From JAOPZW01 sp963851295 (GTDB lineage: Bacteria > Actinomycetota > Thermoleophilia > Solirubrobacterales > Solirubrobacteraceae), in contig CAWKOS010000006.1 in assembly GCA_963851295.1 (NCBI GenBank), forward strand, positions 1 to 64,000: 64,000 bases of DNA, read 5' to 3'. Position 1 is the first letter of the stretch; each line of letters begins with the position of its first letter. Below, in pieces: positions 24,156 to 33,175 of the stretch. Below the pieces are notes generated by a model that was not told the DNA's origin, searched no databases, and saw only the letters and a program-made list of their open reading frames with translations. Both the position numbers and the translations under genes were made by a program.

Positions 24156-26048
24156 ATGAGCTTCCGCAACCGGCTGACGCTGTTCTTCGTCCTCATCGTC
24201 GTGGTTCCGATGGTGGCGGTGGCGTTCGTCCTCTTCCGGCTGATCGCCGACAACGAGAGCGGCAAGGCGGACGCGCGGCTGGCGGCCAACTACAACTCGG
24301 CCATCCACCTCTACGAGGAGGACCGCGGCCGCGCCAACACGGTGGCCGCGAAGATCGGCGCCGACGTCCAGCTGGCGCAGGCGCTGCGCTCGGGCGACCG
24401 CGCCGCCTTGGAGTCCCGCGCGCGCGAGCTGCTGGTCAAGGCGGGGGCCAAGCGGATCGTCATCGGGAAGGGCACCCAGGCGGCGGTCGACGTCGGCAGC
24501 AAGACCGCGGTCTTCCCGGCCGCCCGCGACCTCGTCGGCGCCGGCAATCGCTCGTTCGGGAGCCTGCAGGTCTCCGTCCAGGAGCCCAGGGACTACACGG
24601 GCCTCATCGAGCGCGTCACCGACGCCCACGCGCTCGTGCAGAAGGTCGGGGGCCCGGTGCTCGCGAGCACGGTCCCCGGGGTCGACGCGGCCGACGTCCC
24701 CGCCGACCGCGGCGAGCTCGAGGCCAACGGCAAGAGCTACGACGCCGCCTCCTTCGACACCAGGGGCTTCCTCGGCGAGCGCGACCGCGTCTCGGTGCTG
24801 GCGCCCAAGGCGAGGGAGTCCAGCGCGGTCAGGCGCGGCCGGCTCCTGGCCGCCGGGATCCTCGCGGGCTTCTTCGTCCTCGCCTTCACCTTCGCCGTGC
24901 TGGTCTCGCGCTCGCTGCAGCGCCAGATCGACTCCTTCCTGCAGGCCGCTCGCCGCCTCGGCTCCGGCGACTTCACGATCGAGGTCCCGACCACCGGCCA
25001 CGACGAGTTCGCCGAGCTGGGCGAGGAGTTCAACAAGATGTCGCGCGAGCTCTCCGGTCGCCTGGAGGAGCTCAACCAGGAGCGCGCGCGCCTGCAGGAG
25101 GCGATGCGGCGCATCGGCGAGACCTTCGCCTCCAACCTCGACCGCGAGCGCCTGCTGGAGATCGTCGTGCAGACCGCGGTCGACGGCGTCGGCGCCGACG
25201 CCGGGCGCGCCTCCGTGCGCCCCAGCGCGAGCGCACCGCTCGAGCAGGTCGCGCTGTCGGGCCGCACCGACGGGGTCGAGGAGGCCATCCGCGCCGCCGA
25301 GGCCAAGGTCCTCGAGACGGGCGAGCCGTGCGAGGCCTCCGTCGACGGCGTCGCGGCGCTCTCGCACCCGATGCGCCGCGGCGACGACATCCAGGCGCGC
25401 GTCTCGGGCGTCATCTCGGTCGCACGGCGCGACGGCGCCTTCAGCGACGCCGAGCGCGAGCTCTTCCACTACCTGGCCGAGCAGGCCGCGGTCTCGATCG
25501 AGAACGTCGGCCTGCACGAGACGGTCGAGCGCCAGGCCGTGACCGACGAGCTCACCGGCCTTTTCAACCGCCGCCGCTTCCAGGAGGCGATGGCGACCGA
25601 GGTCGAGCGCTCCAAGCGCTTCGGCCAGCCGGTCGGCCTCGTGCTGCTGGACCTCGACGACTTCAAGACCGTCAACGACACCTACGGCCACCAGCAGGGC
25701 GACCTCGTCCTGCGCGAGGTCGCGCGCGTGCTGCGCGAGACCTCGCGCGAGATCGACGAGCCGGCGCGCTACGGCGGCGAGGAGCTCGCCGTCGTCCTGC
25801 CGGGCACCGACCTCGAGGGCGCCTACAACCTCGCCGAGCGCGTCCGGGCGGGGATCGAGGAGCTCGCGCTGCCGCTCCTGGACGGCGACGGGATCCTGCG
25901 CGTCACCGCGAGCTTCGGCGTCGCGACCCTGCCGGGGTCCGCCGACGACATGCGCGACCTCGTCGCGGCGGCCGACGAGGCCCTCTACCGCGCCAAGCGG
26001 GCCGGGAAGAACCGCACCGTGCGGGCTGAGGCCTCGCCCCAGCTGTAG
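24156..26048 (+). CDS. Diguanylate cyclase with HAMP, GAF and GGDEF domains
   Basis: A 630-residue membrane enzyme making cyclic di-GMP from two GTP. TM1 is at about 8-27, a periplasmic sensor follows to about 225, TM2 is at 227-250, HAMP at about 250-305, a short coiled linker, GAF at about 320-460 and GGDEF at about 465-625. The active site is GGEEL near residue 540. The product-inhibition I-site RxxD (REID) lies five residues before it. So it is predicted active and feedback-inhibited. It is the first gene to the right of the tRNA and faces away from it. Confidence 0.94.
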   Translation: MSFRNRLTLFFVLIVVVPMVAVAFVLFRLIADNESGKADARLAANYNSAIHLYEEDRGRANTVAAKIGADVQLAQALRSGDRAALESRARELLVKAGAKRIVIGKGTQAAVDVGSKTAVFPAARDLVGAGNRSFGSLQVSVQEPRDYTGLIERVTDAHALVQKVGGPVLASTVPGVDAADVPADRGELEANGKSYDAASFDTRGFLGERDRVSVLAPKARESSAVRRGRLLAAGILAGFFVLAFTFAVLVSRSLQRQIDSFLQAARRLGSGDFTIEVPTTGHDEFAELGEEFNKMSRELSGRLEELNQERARLQEAMRRIGETFASNLDRERLLEIVVQTAVDGVGADAGRASVRPSASAPLEQVALSGRTDGVEEAIRAAEAKVLETGEPCEASVDGVAALSHPMRRGDDIQARVSGVISVARRDGAFSDAERELFHYLAEQAAVSIENVGLHETVERQAVTDELTGLFNRRRFQEAMATEVERSKRFGQPVGLVLLDLDDFKTVNDTYGHQQGDLVLREVARVLRETSREIDEPARYGGEELAVVLPGTDLEGAYNLAERVRAGIEELALPLLDGDGILRVTASFGVATLPGSADDMRDLVAAADEALYRAKRAGKNRTVRAEASPQL

Positions 26049-26080
26049 CGAAAGGCATCCGTCGCTAGGGTTTGTCCGCC

Positions 26081-26710
26081 ATGGGATTGCTCGACGACGC
26101 CATCAAGGACCATCTCGAGCTCAAGCGACGCCACGGCGCCGACCCCGGCGAAGTGGCGCGCCTCGAGCACGAGGCGCTGGGCCCCGCGCGCCGCGAGCCG
26201 GTGTCCGCGACAGCCGAGGCCGAGCTCGAGGAGCCGGTGGCGCACGAGCCGGTCGAGCCGGCGTCGGCCGCCGAGTCCTTCTACGACCACGAGGACGACG
26301 ACGAGGTCCCCGCCGACGAGCGCCTCGAGGCCCCGGTCCGCGAGGTCGAGCCCGAGCCCCCCGCGCCCGAGCCGGCCGCGCCCGCGCCGGAGCCCGAGCC
26401 CGAGCTCGCCGCCGAGCCGGCCCCGGAGCCCGACGTCCCGTCGGTCGAGCAGCCCACGCGCCAGTTCTCGCTCGAGGAGCTCGAGGCCGCCTCGCACGCG
26501 CCGGCCGAGGCCGCCGAGGAGGAGGAGGCGGCGGACGACGAGCCCGACGAGCCGCCCGCGCGCCCGGCGGCGGAGGCCGACGTCGTCCCCGCCGACGACG
26601 AGCCGGAGGGCGAAGACGTCCTGGAGGAGACACCTGAGTTCCTCCAGGAGACGCCCGAGCACGACCGTCTCTGGTTCGAGCAGAAGCCGCCGCGCGACTT
26701 CGACTTCTAG
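26081..26710 (+). CDS. Acidic Pro/Glu-rich conserved protein
   Basis: A 209-residue protein. A conserved N-terminus (GLLDDAIKDHLELKRRHGAD) is followed by a long low-complexity Glu/Pro/Ala middle, with a C-terminal motif HDRLWFEQKPPRDFDF. No membrane segment. Similar short-helix-plus-acidic-tail proteins occur in actinobacteria without known function. Its TAG shares a base with the GTG of the PhzF-family gene, so the two are coupled. Confidence 0.7.
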   Translation: MGLLDDAIKDHLELKRRHGADPGEVARLEHEALGPARREPVSATAEAELEEPVAHEPVEPASAAESFYDHEDDDEVPADERLEAPVREVEPEPPAPEPAAPAPEPEPELAAEPAPEPDVPSVEQPTRQFSLEELEAASHAPAEAAEEEEAADDEPDEPPARPAAEADVVPADDEPEGEDVLEETPEFLQETPEHDRLWFEQKPPRDFDF

Positions 26711-27564
26711 TGCGGCGAAGACTGACGTGGCTCGACGTGTTCACGTCGCGCCCGCTCACCGGCAACGGCCTCGCGGTCGTCCATCACGCCGACGGCATCG
26801 ACGACGCGACGATGCTCGCCTTCGCCCGCGAGACGAAGCTGTCGGAGACGACCTACATCCAGAGCCCGACCGAGCCCGGCGCCGACTACCGCAACCGCAT
26901 CTGGACGATCGTCGGCGAGCTGCCCTTCGCCGGCCACCCCTCGCTCGGGACGGCGGTCGCCATCGCCAACGCCCGCGACCAGCGCCACGTCACCTACGTG
27001 CAGCAGACCGGCGCCGGCCTGCAGCCGATCGACGTCGAGCTCGGCTCCAGCGGCGTGGCACGCGCCTCGATGCTCCAGGAGCCGGCGGTCTTCGGCGCCG
27101 AGGTCGACCCGGCGCGCGTGCTCGCCGCGCTCGGCCTCGGACCCGCCGACGGCCACCCGGAGCTCCCGCCCCAGCTCGCCTCCACCGGGACGCAGATGCT
27201 CATCGCGCCGGTGGGCGAGGAGGCGGCGCTCGACCGCGTCCACCCTGACGCAGGCGCCCTGGCTTCGCTGCTGCGCGAGCTCGACGCCGTCTGCGCCTAC
27301 GTCGCCTTCCACGACGCCGAGCGCGAGACCGCGCAGGCCCGCAGCTACTTCATCGCCGACGACCTCGTCATCGAAGACCCCGCCACGGGCTCGGCCGCCG
27401 GCCCGCTGTGCGCCTACCTCAACGCCCGCACCGGCGCCGCGCGCGTCGACATCGACCAGGGCGTGGCGATGGGCCGCCCGAGCCGGCTGCTCTGCGAGGC
27501 GGGCGAGCGCGTGCGCGTCGCGGGCGACGTCGTGCTCCTCGCCGAGGGCGAGATCGAGCTCTAA
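26710..27564 (+). CDS. PhzF-family isomerase/epimerase
   Basis: A 284-residue protein with the diaminopimelate-epimerase-like double fold. Family signatures are LDVFTSRPLTGNGLAVV near the start, the catalytic-region Glu in LSETTYIQ, the ELPFAGHPSLGTA block and EDPATGSAAGPLCAYL. PhzF proteins isomerise small metabolites; the natural substrate here is unknown. GTG 26710 overlaps the previous stop (TAGTG). Confidence 0.92.
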   Translation: MRRRLTWLDVFTSRPLTGNGLAVVHHADGIDDATMLAFARETKLSETTYIQSPTEPGADYRNRIWTIVGELPFAGHPSLGTAVAIANARDQRHVTYVQQTGAGLQPIDVELGSSGVARASMLQEPAVFGAEVDPARVLAALGLGPADGHPELPPQLASTGTQMLIAPVGEEAALDRVHPDAGALASLLRELDAVCAYVAFHDAERETAQARSYFIADDLVIEDPATGSAAGPLCAYLNARTGAARVDIDQGVAMGRPSRLLCEAGERVRVAGDVVLLAEGEIEL

Positions 27565-27587
27565 GACGAGGCCCGCCCCCAAGCCGA

Positions 27588-27634
27588 GCGGGCGCGCCAT
27601 GGCGCCAGGGTAGCGGCGCCGCCGGCGCGCCCGC
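27588..27634. terminator. 11-bp perfect inverted repeat after phzF-like gene
   Basis: GCGGGCGCGCC and GGCGCGCCCGC pair perfectly, and the 25-nt centre can pair further through two GGCGCC blocks. It lies 23 bp after the stop of the PhzF-family gene. A GC-only hairpin terminator is likely. The rest of the gap to the tRNA (27635-27807) shows no gene. Confidence 0.55.
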
Positions 27635-27807
27635 GGTGCTTGGCCCTCCGTGGCAAGCGGAAGAGAGTCGCGCGCCTCCCGTTCCCCAACACAAGGCGCG
27701 CTGCCTATGCCGCCGTGGTGTCGGCGCCGCCCCCACCGACCTTCACGAACCGCCCCCCGATTGGACGGAAGGCCGAACGACCGGCCGCTAGACTCGAACC
27801 CCGCCGC

Positions 27808-27880
27808 GGGGCCATAGCTCAGATGGGAGAGCGCCTGCTTTGCAAGCAGGAGGTCGCCGGTTCGATCCCGGCTGGCTCCA
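27808..27880 (+). tRNA. tRNA-Ala (anticodon TGC)
   Basis: A 73-nt cloverleaf: acceptor GGGGCCA with TGGCTCC plus discriminator A, D arm GCTCAGATGGGAGAGC, anticodon stem CCTGC/GCAGG with loop TTTGCAA (anticodon TGC), and T arm GGTTCGATCCC. CCA is not encoded. It decodes GCA and other GCN codons. It is the second Ala isoacceptor in 4 kb. Confidence 0.97.
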
Positions 27881-27903
27881 TCCCCCGAACGGCCCTGGGG
27901 TCG

Positions 27904-29073
27904 TCAGCCGCCACGGTCCAGGTCGTTGTCGTCCAGGCCGCTATGGAAGAGCCGCAGATAGGGCTCGTAGCGGAAGCGGCGCGATCGCCGTTGGCCCGTG
28001 ACCTCGCGGACGAGCTCGAGATCCTCGAAGCGGCCGATGAGCTTGTTGGCCGTCGCGAAGGTCACCTCGATGCGTTCGCTCACGAAGTTCACGTTGACGA
28101 TCGGGGACGCGAAGAGCAATGAGAGGAGCTTGAGCGCGTTGGGGCCGAGCCGCGCGTCGATGACCCGCGCGCGGTGCTCTTCGCGCAGCTCGAAGATCCG
28201 CCGGGCCGTGGTCGTCGCCTCGCTCGCTGTGTCGGCGACCCCCCGCAGGAAGAACTTCAGCCAGCCCTCCCAGTCTCCGCGCCGCCGGATCGCTGTCAGG
28301 CGATCGTAGTACTCGGCACGGTTCTCCTTGAGGTACACGCTGAGATACAGCAGCGGTCGGTGCAGGGCTCCGCGGTGCATGAGCAGGAGGGTGGTGAGCA
28401 GCCGGCCGACGCGGCCGTTGCCGTCGAAGAACGGGTGGATCGACTCGAACTGCGCGTGTGCGAGCCCGACATGGAGCAGGTCCGGAAGCTGGTGGTCGCC
28501 GTGCAGAAACCGCTCGAAATCGCTGAGCGCAACGTGCATCTCCGGCACCGCCGGCGGCACGTACGTCGCCCGCTCGATCGGCACGCGGCCGGCACCCAGC
28601 CAGTTCTGCTGATCACGGAAGTCTCCGGCGCGTCGCGCGGCGCCTCGCCCTGAGCTCAGCAGCTCACCGTGGATCTCTCGAATCAGCCGCAGGGACAGCG
28701 GAAACTCGGGCAGTCGCTCCAGCCCGTAGTTCATCGCGCCGACGTAGTTGACGATCTCCCCGACGTCGCTTCCGGCTCCGGCCTGGGGCGCGAGCTCGAG
28801 GTTCAGGAGGTCTTCCAGCGTGCTCTGCGTGCCCTCGATCTGCGAGCTCAGCACGGCCTCCTGGCGGACGTACATGGCCACGAACAGATCAGGATCGGGC
28901 ACCGTCCGGATCGCGCCATCCAGGCGTCCGAGGGCCTGGTCCGCCCGCGAGAGGAGCGTCATGAGCTCCCCGTCGTACGCCAGCGGTGGGTTGGGCGGAA
29001 GCGGCGCGGGGACGAAGTACTCGTACGAGCCCGCCGGCACGAACCGCCCCGCCCGGGGGGCGTCCTCAGCCAT
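27904..29073 (-). CDS. Fic-domain protein (AMP-transferase family)
   Basis: A 389-residue protein. The N-terminal inhibitory helix has SSQIEG at about 76-81, matching the (S/T)xxxE(G/N) motif that blocks ATP. The Fic core HPFFDGNGRVGR starts at about 213. A C-terminal winged-helix-like domain runs from about 315 to the end. This domain order is that of the widespread stand-alone class II Fic proteins that AMPylate targets when inhibition is relieved. It ends 23 bp from the 3' end of tRNA-Ala, is isolated from other genes and has an AT-rich upstream region, which suggests a transferred islet. Confidence 0.92.
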   Translation of the reverse strand: MAEDAPRAGRFVPAGSYEYFVPAPLPPNPPLAYDGELMTLLSRADQALGRLDGAIRTVPDPDLFVAMYVRQEAVLSSQIEGTQSTLEDLLNLELAPQAGAGSDVGEIVNYVGAMNYGLERLPEFPLSLRLIREIHGELLSSGRGAARRAGDFRDQQNWLGAGRVPIERATYVPPAVPEMHVALSDFERFLHGDHQLPDLLHVGLAHAQFESIHPFFDGNGRVGRLLTTLLLMHRGALHRPLLYLSVYLKENRAEYYDRLTAIRRRGDWEGWLKFFLRGVADTASEATTTARRIFELREEHRARVIDARLGPNALKLLSLLFASPIVNVNFVSERIEVTFATANKLIGRFEDLELVREVTGQRRSRRFRYEPYLRLFHSGLDDNDLDRGG

Positions 29074-29081
29074 GGATCGCT

Positions 29082-29087
29082 ATGATA
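29082..29087 (-). promoter_or_regulatory. Possible -10 element of the fic gene
   Basis: TATCAT on the minus strand lies 8 nt before ATG 29073 and no Shine-Dalgarno sequence is visible, which would fit a leaderless transcript. No convincing -35. The remaining gap to about 29394 is unusually AT-rich at 29078-29215 and carries no supported gene. Confidence 0.3.
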
Positions 29088-29394
29088 ACAAAACGCCCGG
29101 GAGCATAATAGCGGCGTGGTTGCAGCGCGGGTATTCTCGTTTGCTACCTGAAGGCCCCTGATTTCGCGACGTTATTGCAGCATCATCGGCGGGCGTACAT
29201 CAACGGCCTTGGCTATTGCACTCGCTGATCAGACGGGCTCCTCGGCGTGTCGCGATCGCCCCGGCCGGCCCCTGAACGGTTGGCGGTTGCCTGCCGCGGA
29301 GGGGCGGGCGTAGTCTTGACCGACGGGGGCGGGCACCGCGCGGCATCACGGTGTCCCGGTGCTCCGCCGAGGACATCGCAGAGAGGTGCGCTTC

Positions 29395-31410
29395 TTGTCC
29401 GACGCTGGGGATCACGCACGGCCTAGCCTGCCGCGACTGGAGCACGGCTCCGTCTTCGCCGGCTACTGGATCGATCGCCTGCTGGATCGCGGGGGCATGG
29501 GCGTCGTCTACAAGGCGATGGACGTCGACCTCGACCGTGCGGTCGCCCTGAAGCTCATCGCCCCCGAGTACACCGAGGACGAGACCGCCGCGATCCGCTT
29601 CAAGACCGAGTCGCGGCTCGCGGCCTCGCTCGAGCACCCGCACATCGTCCCCGTCCATCGCGGGGGCGAGGAGAACGGCGTCCTGTACCTCGCTATGCGC
29701 TTCGTGCCGGGGACGAACCTGCGCCGCCTCGTCAATCGCGGCCCGCTGCCGCTCGACGTCACCTCCGACGTCATCACCCAGATCGCCAGCGCCCTCGACG
29801 CCGCCCACGCGCGCGGGATGGTCCATCGCGACGTCAAGCCCGCCAACATCCTGATCTCGGACGAGACCCCTCGCACGCACGCCTACCTCACGGACTTCGG
29901 GCTCACGAAGCGCCCGGGCTCGACCGGCAACCTCACGGGCACCGGCCTGTGGGTCGGGACGGCCGACTACGTCGCCCCCGAGCAGATCCAGGGCGAGCAG
30001 ATCGACGGGCGCGCGGACATCTACTCGCTGGGCTGCGTCCTGCACGAGATGCTCACGGGCGAGGTGCCGTACCCCAAGGACGGCGACATCGCCAAGCTCT
30101 GGGCGCACATCAGCACGCCTCCACCGCAGCCGACCTCGATGCGCCCGGAGCTCGTGCCCGCCTTCGACGAGGTCGTCGCCCGCGCCACGGCGAAGGAGCC
30201 GGCGGAGCGCTACGCGACCGCGGGCGAGCTGGCCGCGGCGGCCCGCGAGGCCATCGCGCAGCAGCAGGAGCTCAGGGGCGCCCAGCCCCCGGTGGCGGTG
30301 CCGCCGCCCGCGCCGGCGCCGTCGCATCTGCCGGTGTCGCAGCCTCCCGTGTCGCAGCCGCCGGTATCGCAGCCGCCGGTGTCCCAGCCGCCGGTGTCGC
30401 AGCCGCCCATGCCGGTCGCGTCCCACCCGCCCGTCTCGCAGCCCCCGTCGCAGCCGACGGTGTCGCAGCCGTCCGTCCCGACGCCCTCGCACACCACCTG
30501 GGAGTCCGCCCCGCCACCGCCCGTCGCATCCGAGCCCGGCGCCCCGAGCATGCCGCCGGCGCCGCCGCCGCACGAGCGCAAGCCGGGCCGCGGCGCGATC
30601 GCGATCGGCCTCGTCGCACTCGCGGCCTGCGTCGCCCTCGCCGTGGTCCTGCTGTCCTCCGGCGGCGGCAAGGACACAGGCACCACCGCGGCGAAGGGCA
30701 CGACGCCCGCCGAGCCGGCCGGCGACAAGCTCGCCAGCACCCTCGGCCCGATCCCGACCAACAAGGTCACCGGCGCCGGCGACGTCACGATGCGCCTCAA
30801 CGGCGACATCCTCACGATCTCCGCGACCACGCGCGGCCTGCTCGACGCCAAGCACGCCATGCACATCCACGCCGGGGCGCGCGGCGTCTGCCCGCCGGCG
30901 TCGGCGGCCAAGCGCCACAACGGGCACCTGGCGATCAGCACCCTCGACGGCGCGCCGTTCTACGGCCCGCCGGTGAGGGCGCTCACTACGAGGGGCGACA
31001 CGAGCCCGAAGAGCATCCTCGCCTTCAACCGCTTCCCGAGCGGCAGCGCCTACCGCTACACGCGCCAGATCATGGTCAGCGACGTCATCGCCGCGAACAT
31101 CCGCAACGACGACGCGGTCGTCATCGTCCACGGCATCGACTACGACCACGACGGCACCTACGGCAACGTGCTCGACCGCAGCGACCTCGACCGCGCGCTG
31201 CCCGGCGAGATCACCGCGCCGGCGCTGTGCGGCCCGATCGTCGCGGCCCCTCCGTCGTCGAGCCCGCCGACCAAGACCGCCCAGGCTCCCGCTGGCGCCA
31301 AGGGCACCGTGTACGTCGCGTCGCTGCAGCCGGTGCGGCCCATCGTCGCCTTCGAGTGCTCCCTCGGCGCGCAGGGAGAGGGGGATCGGACGCGCGCGTG
31401 GGACGCCTGA
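29395..31410 (+). CDS. Transmembrane Ser/Thr kinase with extracellular CHRD-like domain
   Basis: About 671 residues from TTG 29395, which sits 8 nt after AGAGAGG; GTG 29386 is the alternative. The kinase domain (about 20-280) has a Gly loop DRGGMGVVYKAM, catalytic Lys in VALKLI, HRDVKPANIL, DFGLTK and APEQ. A Pro/Ser/Gln linker includes five PVSQP repeats. One TM helix lies at about 400-422. The outside region (about 445-600) resembles a CHRD domain (HAMHIHAGARG, VVIVHGIDYDHDGTYG). So it is a PknB-type receptor kinase whose sensor is CHRD-like, not PASTA. It overlaps the next secreted-protein gene by 13 bp. Confidence 0.9.
   Translation: MSDAGDHARPSLPRLEHGSVFAGYWIDRLLDRGGMGVVYKAMDVDLDRAVALKLIAPEYTEDETAAIRFKTESRLAASLEHPHIVPVHRGGEENGVLYLAMRFVPGTNLRRLVNRGPLPLDVTSDVITQIASALDAAHARGMVHRDVKPANILISDETPRTHAYLTDFGLTKRPGSTGNLTGTGLWVGTADYVAPEQIQGEQIDGRADIYSLGCVLHEMLTGEVPYPKDGDIAKLWAHISTPPPQPTSMRPELVPAFDEVVARATAKEPAERYATAGELAAAAREAIAQQQELRGAQPPVAVPPPAPAPSHLPVSQPPVSQPPVSQPPVSQPPVSQPPMPVASHPPVSQPPSQPTVSQPSVPTPSHTTWESAPPPPVASEPGAPSMPPAPPPHERKPGRGAIAIGLVALAACVALAVVLLSSGGGKDTGTTAAKGTTPAEPAGDKLASTLGPIPTNKVTGAGDVTMRLNGDILTISATTRGLLDAKHAMHIHAGARGVCPPASAAKRHNGHLAISTLDGAPFYGPPVRALTTRGDTSPKSILAFNRFPSGSAYRYTRQIMVSDVIAANIRNDDAVVIVHGIDYDHDGTYGNVLDRSDLDRALPGEITAPALCGPIVAAPPSSSPPTKTAQAPAGAKGTVYVASLQPVRPIVAFECSLGAQGEGDRTRAWDA
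30331..30405 (+). repeat. Five 15-bp tandem repeats in kinase linker
   Basis: Five consecutive 15-bp units with consensus CCGGTGTCGCAGCCG encode PVSQP each. They make a flexible juxtamembrane spacer, followed by imperfect copies to about 30475. Unit number may vary by slippage. Confidence 0.9.
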
Positions 31411-31895
31411 CGACGATCGCCCTGGCGATCGTCGCGATCCTCGCCGCGGCGGTCGCTGCCGTCCTGCTGACCCGCCCGTCCGACCACGAGTCGAAGGCGA
31501 CCGCCCAGCCGGCCGCCCCGAGCGGTCCTTCGGTGCGCGTGGCCGACACGAAGCTCGGCCGCATCCTCGTCGACGGCGACGGGCGCACGCTCTACCTCTA
31601 CGTCAAGGACCAGGGCACGAAGAGCGCGTGCGACGGCAGGTGCGCGCACGTGTGGCCTCCCGTCACGGTGGCGGGGACGCCGATCGCCGGCCCCGGCGTG
31701 ATCGCCGCCAAGCTGACGACCACGCGCCGCCCCGACCACGGCCGCCAGCTCGTCTACAACGGTCACCCGCTCTACACGCTCACCTCCGACGTCCGCCCCG
31801 GGCAGATCAGCGGCGAGGGCTTCCTCGGGACCTGGTACGTGATCTCCGCCGCGGGCAATCGGGTCGGCAAGCTCACCAAGTCCTCGGAGTACTGA
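31398..31895 (+). CDS. COG4315 secreted-repeat protein
   Basis: A 165-residue protein from GTG 31398. N-terminal hydrophobic helix (TTIALAIVAILAAAVAAVLL), Ala/Pro linker, then two Lipoprotein_15-type repeats: TKLGRILVDGDGRTLYLYVK with CDGRCAHVWPPV, and QLVYNGHPLYTLTSD with GTWYVISAAG. The family is secreted or surface-anchored and its role is unknown, though redox or heme-linked roles have been guessed. It overlaps the kinase gene by 13 bp, so it is co-translated with a surface-sensing kinase. Confidence 0.88.
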   Translation: MGRLTTIALAIVAILAAAVAAVLLTRPSDHESKATAQPAAPSGPSVRVADTKLGRILVDGDGRTLYLYVKDQGTKSACDGRCAHVWPPVTVAGTPIAGPGVIAAKLTTTRRPDHGRQLVYNGHPLYTLTSDVRPGQISGEGFLGTWYVISAAGNRVGKLTKSSEY

Positions 31896-31924
31896 GCCGC
31901 CGCCGGGCGCCGGGATGGTGCATC

Positions 31925-33175
31925 GTGTCGGCCGTGCTCGGCGGACGACTCGGCGGGAGCCTGGGGGCGTTGCGCGAGCGCGAGTACCGCCTGCTCTTCG
32001 GCGCGACGCTGACCACGTCGCTCGGCGATGCGATCGGGACCATCGCGCTCGCCTTCGCGGTCCTCGAGGTCGCGGGTGCGACGGCCCTGGGGATCGTGCT
32101 CGCCGCCCGCCAGCTCGCCAGCGCCTCGGTACTGGTCTTCGGCGGCGTCCTGTCGGACCGGGCGCGGCGCAACCGCGTGCTCGTCGGCGCCTCGCTCGTG
32201 CAGGGCTCGGCGCAGGCGGCGAGCGCCGCGATCGTGCTGTCGGGCGCCGCGACGGTCCCCTCGCTCGCGGTCCTCGGCGCCCTCTGGGGCCTGGGCGACG
32301 GGCTCGTCGTCCCCGCCGAGGCCGGCCTCGTGCCCCAGACCGTCAGCCCCGCGCGGCTGCAGGAGGCCAACGCGCTGCAGGGCCTGTCGCGCAGCGGCGT
32401 GCGCGTCGTCGGCCCGGCGCTGGGCGGCGTGCTCGTGGTCGCGCTCAACCCGGGCTTGGCGCTGGCCGTGGACAGCGCCTCGTTCCTGCTCAGCGCCGCG
32501 CTGCTGGCGCAGATCCGCATCGCGCCGCGCGTCGGCGCCGCGCCCGAGCCCTTCCTGCACGAGCTGCGCGCCGGCTGGCGCGAGTTCACGGCGCGCACCT
32601 GGCTGTGGTCGACGGTGCTGATCTTCGGCCTCGGGAACGTCTTCTTCATGTTCCTGCAGGTCCTCGGCCCCGCGGTCGCCAAGGAGCGCCTCGGGGGCGC
32701 CGGCGCCTGGGCGGCGATCCTGACCGCAGGCGGCGTCGGGGCGATCTCGGGCGGCCTCGCCGCGATGCGCCACCACCCGCGCAAGCCGCTGGTGGCCTGC
32801 ATCCTCTGGCCGCTGGCGATCCTCCCCGAGTTCGTCGCCCTCGCCGCCGGCGCCCCCACGTGGGCGATCGCCGTGGGCGCGTTCTGCGGCGGCTTCGGCC
32901 TGGCGATGCACGTCGCCCTTTGGTTCACGGTCTTCCAGCGCGAGGTGCCCGAGCGCGCGCAGTCGCGCGTCGCGGCCTACGACGCGTTCGGGTCCTTCGT
33001 CCTCAGCCCGCTGGGCGCCGCGATCGCCGGCCCGCTGGCGGTCGCGGTCGGGACCTCGCAGGCGCTGTGGCTCGCCGCGGCGGCGATCCTCACGGGCAAC
33101 CTGACGATGCTCCTCATCCCCGCCGTCTGGAAGATCCAGGCGCGGGCGCCGGGGCGGGCCGCGGCGGTCGGCTAG
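31925..33175 (+). CDS. MFS transporter (enterobactin-exporter-like)
   Basis: About 416 residues from GTG 31925, with twelve predicted helices. The first cytoplasmic loop shows GGVLSDRARRNRVLVGASL, close to the MFS GxLaDRxxRRxxL motif. TMs such as PGLALAVDSASFLLSAALL match MFS_3/MFS_1 exporters. Probably exports small hydrophobic compounds by proton antiport. Its stop overlaps the stop end of the convergent STAS gene by 4 bp. Confidence 0.85.
   Translation: MSAVLGGRLGGSLGALREREYRLLFGATLTTSLGDAIGTIALAFAVLEVAGATALGIVLAARQLASASVLVFGGVLSDRARRNRVLVGASLVQGSAQAASAAIVLSGAATVPSLAVLGALWGLGDGLVVPAEAGLVPQTVSPARLQEANALQGLSRSGVRVVGPALGGVLVVALNPGLALAVDSASFLLSAALLAQIRIAPRVGAAPEPFLHELRAGWREFTARTWLWSTVLIFGLGNVFFMFLQVLGPAVAKERLGGAGAWAAILTAGGVGAISGGLAAMRHHPRKPLVACILWPLAILPEFVALAAGAPTWAIAVGAFCGGFGLAMHVALWFTVFQREVPERAQSRVAAYDAFGSFVLSPLGAAIAGPLAVAVGTSQALWLAAAAILTGNLTMLLIPAVWKIQARAPGRAAAVG

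Noticed and set aside
30331..30405. CRISPR-like short tandem repeats
   Set aside because: Units are 15 bp, contiguous, in frame and coding (PVSQP); there are no spacers and no cas genes.
29200..31149. 649-residue minus-strand frame opposite the Ser/Thr kinase
   Set aside because: Repeat-rich shadow of the kinase gene and its PVSQP repeats; no domain.
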